From positions 1 to 64,000 of the forward strand of contig CBDDIZ010000009.1 of NCBI GenBank assembly GCA_965229305.1: a stretch of 64,000 bases of DNA. Reading direction: 5' to 3'. The position numbers were made by a program, and so were the translations under genes. Within the stretch, counting starts at the first letter, position 1; each line of letters starts with the position of its first letter. Source of the DNA: JALHNI01 sp965229305 (GTDB taxonomy: Bacteria; Acidobacteriota; Terriglobia; Bryobacterales; Bryobacteraceae). Shown piece by piece: positions 59,942-64,000 of the stretch. Below the pieces are notes generated by a model that had not been told where the DNA came from, did not search any database, and was given only the letters and a program-made list of their open reading frames with translations.

Positions 59942-62347
59942 GTGAGCCGTACCCAATTCCCCATCCCTTCGGAAACGGAAGCGAGCACCGGCCTTGGCGT
60001 CGGGCCTTACCGCTTAGTGCGCCGCATTGCGCGTGGCGGCATGGGTGACGTCTGGCTGGCGCAGCGAACCGACGGCGTGCTGCGGCGTCCCGTCGCCATC
60101 AAGTTGATGCACGGCCACCTGCTGGATCCGGCTCTCGAACAACGCTTTCGCTCCGAGCGCGAAATTCTCGCCGCCCTGGACCATCCGCACATCGCCCGGC
60201 TCGTCGATGGCGGCGTCACCGAGAGCGGCGTGCCCTATGTCGCTATGGAGTACGTGGACGGCGAGCCCCTCGACGACTACTGCCGCCTCCGCGAACCCTC
60301 CCTCCCCGAACGCCTCAAGCTCTTTCAGCAGGTCTGCGAAGCCGTTCACTACGCGCACCGCCACCTGATCGTCCATCGCGACGTGAAGCCGGAGAACATC
60401 CTCGTCACTCGCGAAGGCTCCGTCAAACTCCTCGACTTTGGCATCGCCAAGCTGCTGCGCCCCGAGTTCGGCGCCTTCACCCACGCCATCACCCGGCCCT
60501 TTGACCGGCTCATGACGCCCGAGTACGCGAGCCCCGAGCAACTGCGCGGCGAGCCCGTCTCCACCGCCACCGACGTCTATTCGCTCGGTCTCGTGCTTGC
60601 CGTCCTGGTCACCGGCCGCCTGCCCTATCCCGTCCACGGGCGCGATACCAACGAGATTCGCAAGATCGTCTGCGAGCAGGACACCCCGCGCCTCTCGGAC
60701 GTGCCCGCCGACATTGCCGCCATCGTTGCCAAGGCCCTGCGCAAAGAGCCCGAAGGGCGTTACGCCTCCGTCGAGCATTTAAGTGACGACATCCGCCGTT
60801 ATCTCGGCGGCTTCCCCGTGCGCGCTCACGATGGCCACTGGTGGTATCTCACGGGCAAGTTCGTCCGCCGGAATCGTCTCGCCGTCGCCTTCTCCACGGT
60901 GCTGCTCGGCGTACTCCTCGCCGCGGGCGTCCTGCTCACCAGTCTGAATCAGCAGTACAAGCGCGAGCGCGATACGGCCCGTGCTGTCGAAGGCTTCCTG
61001 CTCAACCTGTTCGACGCTTCTGACCCGCAGAGCGCGCGCCGCAGCCGTGTCGAACTGCCCGCGCGTGCCCTCGTGGACCGTGCCGCGGCCTCCCTCAGCA
61101 AAGAGTTCGCCCGTCAACCGGCCGTCGAAGCGTCTCTCGCCGAGAAGCTCGGCGACGTCTACCGCCAACTCGGCCTCTACCAGCAGGCGCTCCCGTTGTT
61201 CGAGCGCAGCCTGATGCTGGAGGCGCAAGTCTCCGGCGACGATGCTCCCTCAGTCGCCGCGATTGCCGTCCGCCTCGCGGACCTTCTCCGCGAACTCCAG
61301 CAATACGACCGTGCCGAGCAACTCGCCCAGCGCTCCCTGCACATTCGCCGCGCGCGGCTCGGTCCCAACGACCTCCAAGTCGCCGACTCGCTCAACGTTC
61401 TCGGCATCCTCCAACAAATCCGCGGTCGCCTGCCCGAAAGCCGCGACACCTTTGCCGAAGCTTTGCGCATCCGCCGCGCCGGCCTGCCCGCCGTGCATCA
61501 TCACACCGCCCTCTCCCTCGGCAACTTGGGCAACGTCGAGAAGGCTCTCGGCAATCTGGATGCGGCCGAGGCGCTCTTCACCGAAGCGCTCGCCATGCGT
61601 CGCAAGGAATGGGGAGACCAGCATCCTCGCGTCGGCTCCAGCATGGGTCAATTGGCCCAGGTCGCCCTCACGCGCGGCGAAGTGACGCGCGCCATCACCC
61701 TGTCGAACCAGGCTCTGAACATCGCGCGCGCCGCTTATCCGGACGGCAACCCCGCCTTGGCGAATCAGTTGAACGCGGCCTCCGCCGCCCACCGCGAAGC
61801 CGGCGAGTGGGCCCGGGCCGAAGCCCTCTCGCGAGAAGCGCTCGCCCTCGAACAGCGCTTCCACGGCCCCGATGCGCCGGAGTACAGTTTTGCGCTTGCC
61901 GGTCTGGCCGCCGCGCTCATGGAACAGGGAAAACTCGCCGAGGCCGGTCCGCTGGTGCAGGACTCCTTGCGGATTCGCCGCGCTCGCCTAGGCGAAGCGC
62001 ACGCCGTCACCGCGCGAGCCTATGAACAACTCGCCGAATGGCACCAGCTCTCCGGCCACACCTCCCCAGCCGCCGACCTCTACGCCCGCGCTCTCGCCGC
62101 GCGGCGCGCGAAGCTTGGTGACGACCATCCCGAAGTCGCCCTCCTCCGCTTCGCCAGCGGCGACCGTGCCGCCGCCCTTGACCAACTTCGCCGCCGTCTG
62201 CCCGGCGCTCAGAATCTCGAAGCAAAACTCTGGATCGAGTGGTCTCGCCGCGAACCCGCCCGTCGCGCTGAACTGCTCGAACGCGCCCGCGCGGCCTTGC
62301 AGCGCGCCCCGTCGCCGGACCCCGTTTGGGTCCGTCTCAGTCAGTAA
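59942..62347 (+). CDS. Ser/Thr protein kinase with C-terminal TPR array
   Basis: An 801-residue kinase from a GTG start with GGAGG about seven bases upstream. The kinase domain (about 23-290) is complete: RGGMGDVW (31-38), Lys54 in VAIKLM, HRDVKPEN (145-152), DFG (165-167) and TPEYASPEQ. One TM helix (312-334) follows. The extracytoplasmic half holds kinesin-light-chain-like TPRs (LGDVYRQLGLYQQALPLFERSL; LNVLGILQQIRGRLPESRDTF). This plan is common in Acidobacteriota. Ligand and targets are unknown. Its 3' end overlaps the convergent deaminase gene by seven bases. Confidence 0.92.
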   Translation: MSRTQFPIPSETEASTGLGVGPYRLVRRIARGGMGDVWLAQRTDGVLRRPVAIKLMHGHLLDPALEQRFRSEREILAALDHPHIARLVDGGVTESGVPYVAMEYVDGEPLDDYCRLREPSLPERLKLFQQVCEAVHYAHRHLIVHRDVKPENILVTREGSVKLLDFGIAKLLRPEFGAFTHAITRPFDRLMTPEYASPEQLRGEPVSTATDVYSLGLVLAVLVTGRLPYPVHGRDTNEIRKIVCEQDTPRLSDVPADIAAIVAKALRKEPEGRYASVEHLSDDIRRYLGGFPVRAHDGHWWYLTGKFVRRNRLAVAFSTVLLGVLLAAGVLLTSLNQQYKRERDTARAVEGFLLNLFDASDPQSARRSRVELPARALVDRAAASLSKEFARQPAVEASLAEKLGDVYRQLGLYQQALPLFERSLMLEAQVSGDDAPSVAAIAVRLADLLRELQQYDRAEQLAQRSLHIRRARLGPNDLQVADSLNVLGILQQIRGRLPESRDTFAEALRIRRAGLPAVHHHTALSLGNLGNVEKALGNLDAAEALFTEALAMRRKEWGDQHPRVGSSMGQLAQVALTRGEVTRAITLSNQALNIARAAYPDGNPALANQLNAASAAHREAGEWARAEALSREALALEQRFHGPDAPEYSFALAGLAAALMEQGKLAEAGPLVQDSLRIRRARLGEAHAVTARAYEQLAEWHQLSGHTSPAADLYARALAARRAKLGDDHPEVALLRFASGDRAAALDQLRRRLPGAQNLEAKLWIEWSRREPARRAELLERARAALQRAPSPDPVWVRLSQ

Positions 62348-62808
62348 CGAATGCGGTCCGGATGGGCCAACCACGCCTCGAAGACGTGCTGAGCCCGGTC
62401 CCGCAGAAAGAACTTCGTCGGGATCTGCCGGGCTTGCGGCGGCAACGCAATCTCCCGATAGATGAAGTCGTCGTCGAAGCCGGCTTCGGCGGCGTCCTCC
62501 CGCGTACTCGCAAAGAACAGCCGATCCGGCCGCGCCCAGTAAATCGCGCCCAGGCACATCGGGCACGGCTCGCACGTCGAATAGATGTCGCACCCGGCCA
62601 ATTGAAAGTCGTTGAGCTTCGCGCACGCCGCGCGAATCGCCACGATCTCCGCGTGGGCGGTCGGGTCCAGGTCGGACGTCACCCGGTTGGCGCCCTCGGC
62701 GATCACTTCGCCGCCCCGCACCACCACCGCCCCAAACGGACCGCCCGTGCCCTGCGCGATATTCTCCAGCGCCAATTCAATGGCGCGCTCCATAAAGCGC
62801 GGTTCCAT
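62341..62808 (-). CDS. cytidine/deoxycytidylate deaminase-family enzyme, probably guanine deaminase
   Basis: A 155-residue zinc deaminase. I use ATG 62808 (MEPRFMERAI); longer frames run into the TPR gene. The zinc site is His52-Ala-Glu54 (TAHAEIVAI) with Cys82 and Cys85 in CEPCPMC. The C-terminal DDDFIYREI segment resembles bacterial GuaD (guanine deaminase), not TadA, which is usually longer and has other tail motifs. It converts guanine to xanthine in purine salvage if that is right. Confidence 0.85.
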   Translation of the reverse strand: MEPRFMERAIELALENIAQGTGGPFGAVVVRGGEVIAEGANRVTSDLDPTAHAEIVAIRAACAKLNDFQLAGCDIYSTCEPCPMCLGAIYWARPDRLFFASTREDAAEAGFDDDFIYREIALPPQARQIPTKFFLRDRAQHVFEAWLAHPDRIRY

Positions 62809-62812
62809 AGCT

Positions 62813-63328
62813 TTATTGAATGCTGCGCCGCAGCCGGTCCAGCGCCTTCTGCGCCGCTTCGTAGGCGGGCTCGATATCCAGCGCCGTCTCGAAACACTCG
62901 GTCGCCTTCCGATACATTTCCTTGGTGATGTACACGCGCCCCAGGTTGTACCAGGGGAACTGGTAGCTCTCGTAGCGCTCGCTGACGGTCGCTTTCTCCA
63001 GCCATTCCACCGCGTCGTCCGGCCGCCCCAGCTCAATCAGGTAAGCGCCGATATCGTTGTACGGATTGCCGAACTTGGGGTCGAGGTCGATCGCCCGCTT
63101 GCACTCGGCGATGGCGTCTTCCAGCCGGCCCTGATGCCGATACGTAAAGCCCAGATAGGTATGCGCCTCAGCCGTGGGATGAATTTCGATGGAGCGCCGG
63201 TATAAGTCAGCCGCGAGGTCTAAATCACCCGCCATTTGGAGCCGATAGGCATCCTGGAAGATTTTGATAGCCAGTTCTATCAGGGACCGGCTCCTATCCT
63301 CGACCGCCATTCGATTCATCGTACCCAT
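62813..63328 (-). CDS. TPR-repeat protein
   Basis: A 171-residue cytosolic protein with about three TPRs, e.g. AYRLQMAGDLDLAADLYRRSIEIHP and AHTYLGFTYRHQGRLEDAIAECKRAIDLDP. The start may be one of three in-frame ATGs (63328, 63319, 63310). It is four bases upstream of the deaminase gene on the same strand, and divergent from galU. The role is protein-protein contact, partner unknown. Confidence 0.82.
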   Translation of the reverse strand: MGTMNRMAVEDRSRSLIELAIKIFQDAYRLQMAGDLDLAADLYRRSIEIHPTAEAHTYLGFTYRHQGRLEDAIAECKRAIDLDPKFGNPYNDIGAYLIELGRPDDAVEWLEKATVSERYESYQFPWYNLGRVYITKEMYRKATECFETALDIEPAYEAAQKALDRLRRSIQ

Positions 63329-63367
63329 TTTGATGCTGACGCGAAAGGTAAACTAGGAGATAGAGTG

Positions 63368-64000
63368 ATGTTTCCCGCCCTTCGCAAAGCAGTTTTCCCG
63401 GCGGCCGGTCTCGGCACGCGTTTCCTTCCGGCGACCAAAGCGGTCCCCAAAGAGATGCTCTCGCTGGTCGATAAGCCCTTGATTCAATACGGCGTTGAAG
63501 AATGCGTGGCGGCCGGCCTCACGCAGTCGATCATCGTCACCAGCCGCGGCAAAACCACCATCGAAGACCACTTCGACCAAAGCTTCGAGCTCGAGCAGAC
63601 TTTGGCCCGCCGCGACAAAAAAGAACTGCTTGCTGTGGCACAATCCGTCGCCAGGCTCACCCAGATCTCCTATGTCCGGCAAGCGGAGGCCCTGGGCCTT
63701 GGCCATGCCGTCCTGTGCGCCCGCGAACTGGTCGCCGACGAACCCTTCGCCGTCGTGCTCTCCGACGACGTCATCGACTCGGTGACGCCATGCGTCGGCC
63801 AACTCGCCGCCGTCCACGCCAAGTACGGCGCTTCCGTCATCGCGCTCATGGAAGTGCCCCGCGAACAGATCTCCTCGTACGGCTCCGTCGCCGTAGAAGC
63901 GGTGGAGGGCGAACCCAACCTCTTCAAGATCAAAGATCTGGTGGAAAAGCCGAAACCCGAAGTCGCGCCCTCGAACCTCGCCATCATCGGCCGGTACGTG
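63368..64000 (+). CDS. galU: UTP-glucose-1-phosphate uridylyltransferase (partial, cut by window end)
   Basis: The first 211 residues of GalU, running open to the last base. The nucleotide-binding motif AAGLGTRFLPATKAVPKEML (12-31) and VLSDDVID (residues around 129-136) are present, with VEKPKPE near the end. It makes UDP-glucose for exopolysaccharide and envelope glycan synthesis. An AGGAG sequence stands upstream of the ATG. Confidence 0.94.
   Translation, partial: MFPALRKAVFPAAGLGTRFLPATKAVPKEMLSLVDKPLIQYGVEECVAAGLTQSIIVTSRGKTTIEDHFDQSFELEQTLARRDKKELLAVAQSVARLTQISYVRQAEALGLGHAVLCARELVADEPFAVVLSDDVIDSVTPCVGQLAAVHAKYGASVIALMEVPREQISSYGSVAVEAVEGEPNLFKIKDLVEKPKPEVAPSNLAIIGRYV

Overview
The window looks like chromosomal DNA of an Acidobacteriota member close to Bryobacterales/Solibacterales. 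The evidence is high GC throughout, a PadR regulator paired with an acidobacterial duplicated orphan permease (ADOP), two secreted proteins ending in the Solibacter-type C-terminal domain (TIGR03437 type), three large Oar-like TonB-dependent receptors with N-terminal carboxypeptidase-regulatory domains, an ECF-type sigma factor coupled to a Ser/Thr kinase, and a kinase-TPR fusion. This placement rests on recognised protein families, not on a phylogeny. I see no rRNA, tRNA, CRISPR array, IS element or prophage, and no stretch over 300 bases lacks a gene. The longest gap, 13327-13570, holds two hairpins with U-tracts.

Layout. 1-5.7 kb: a small Cys-rich protein, a diheme cytochrome c plus PQQ dehydrogenase operon on the minus strand, then a PadR-ADOP pair on the plus strand with a palindrome inside a candidate promoter. 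5.7-19.6 kb: mostly minus-strand secreted and outer-membrane functions. These are an NHL/BACON/TIGR03437 protein, two TonB-dependent receptors, a Gfo/Idh-type oxidoreductase broken by two single-base frameshifts, and a FAD-dependent oxidoreductase; a LuxR-type regulator on the plus strand lies among them. 19.6-28.1 kb: a tightly packed plus-strand run of a YheT-like hydrolase, two MacB/FtsX permeases without an ATPase, a membrane-spermidine-synthase fusion, a cytochrome b561-like protein with a sulfite-oxidase-fold molybdoenzyme, and an unrecognised exported protein. 28.1-35.5 kb: an orphan PAS histidine kinase and a lipocalin-like protein (minus), then a plus-strand run of sigma factor, short-loop kinase, membrane protein, VOC protein, amidase, EfpL-like EF-P paralogue and DinB protein. 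35.5-42.1 kb: a DPP III-like lipoprotein, a Gly/Phe-rich exported protein, a methyltransferase, an M20D amidohydrolase, an intradiol dioxygenase and a Gdx/SugE exporter.

The clearest regulatory element lies upstream of the SugE/Gdx gene. There are two hairpins, each capped by an ACGG tetraloop, in a short 5' leader behind a good -35/-10 promoter. This is the architecture of a guanidine-II (mini-ykkC) riboswitch and predicts guanidinium export by the downstream SMR protein.

42.3-51.1 kb: a plus-strand series of an S9 oligopeptidase, FolC, a PlsC-type acyltransferase, a three-subunit molybdenum hydroxylase and an acyl-CoA dehydrogenase whose start abuts the preceding stop. 51.1-56.5 kb: a minus-strand locus of a TIGR03437 protein, a frameshifted TonB receptor and a secreted beta-helix-like protein, closed by a terminator. 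56.5-64 kb: a Cys-motif protein, a HEAT-repeat protein, a PfpI/DJ-1 protein, TPR proteins, a kinase-TPR fusion, a nucleoside deaminase and the start of galU, cut by the window end.

Three single-base +1 frameshifts, all in short homopolymers, occur in two genes. They may be assembly errors or real lesions and should be checked against reads before either gene is called a pseudogene.
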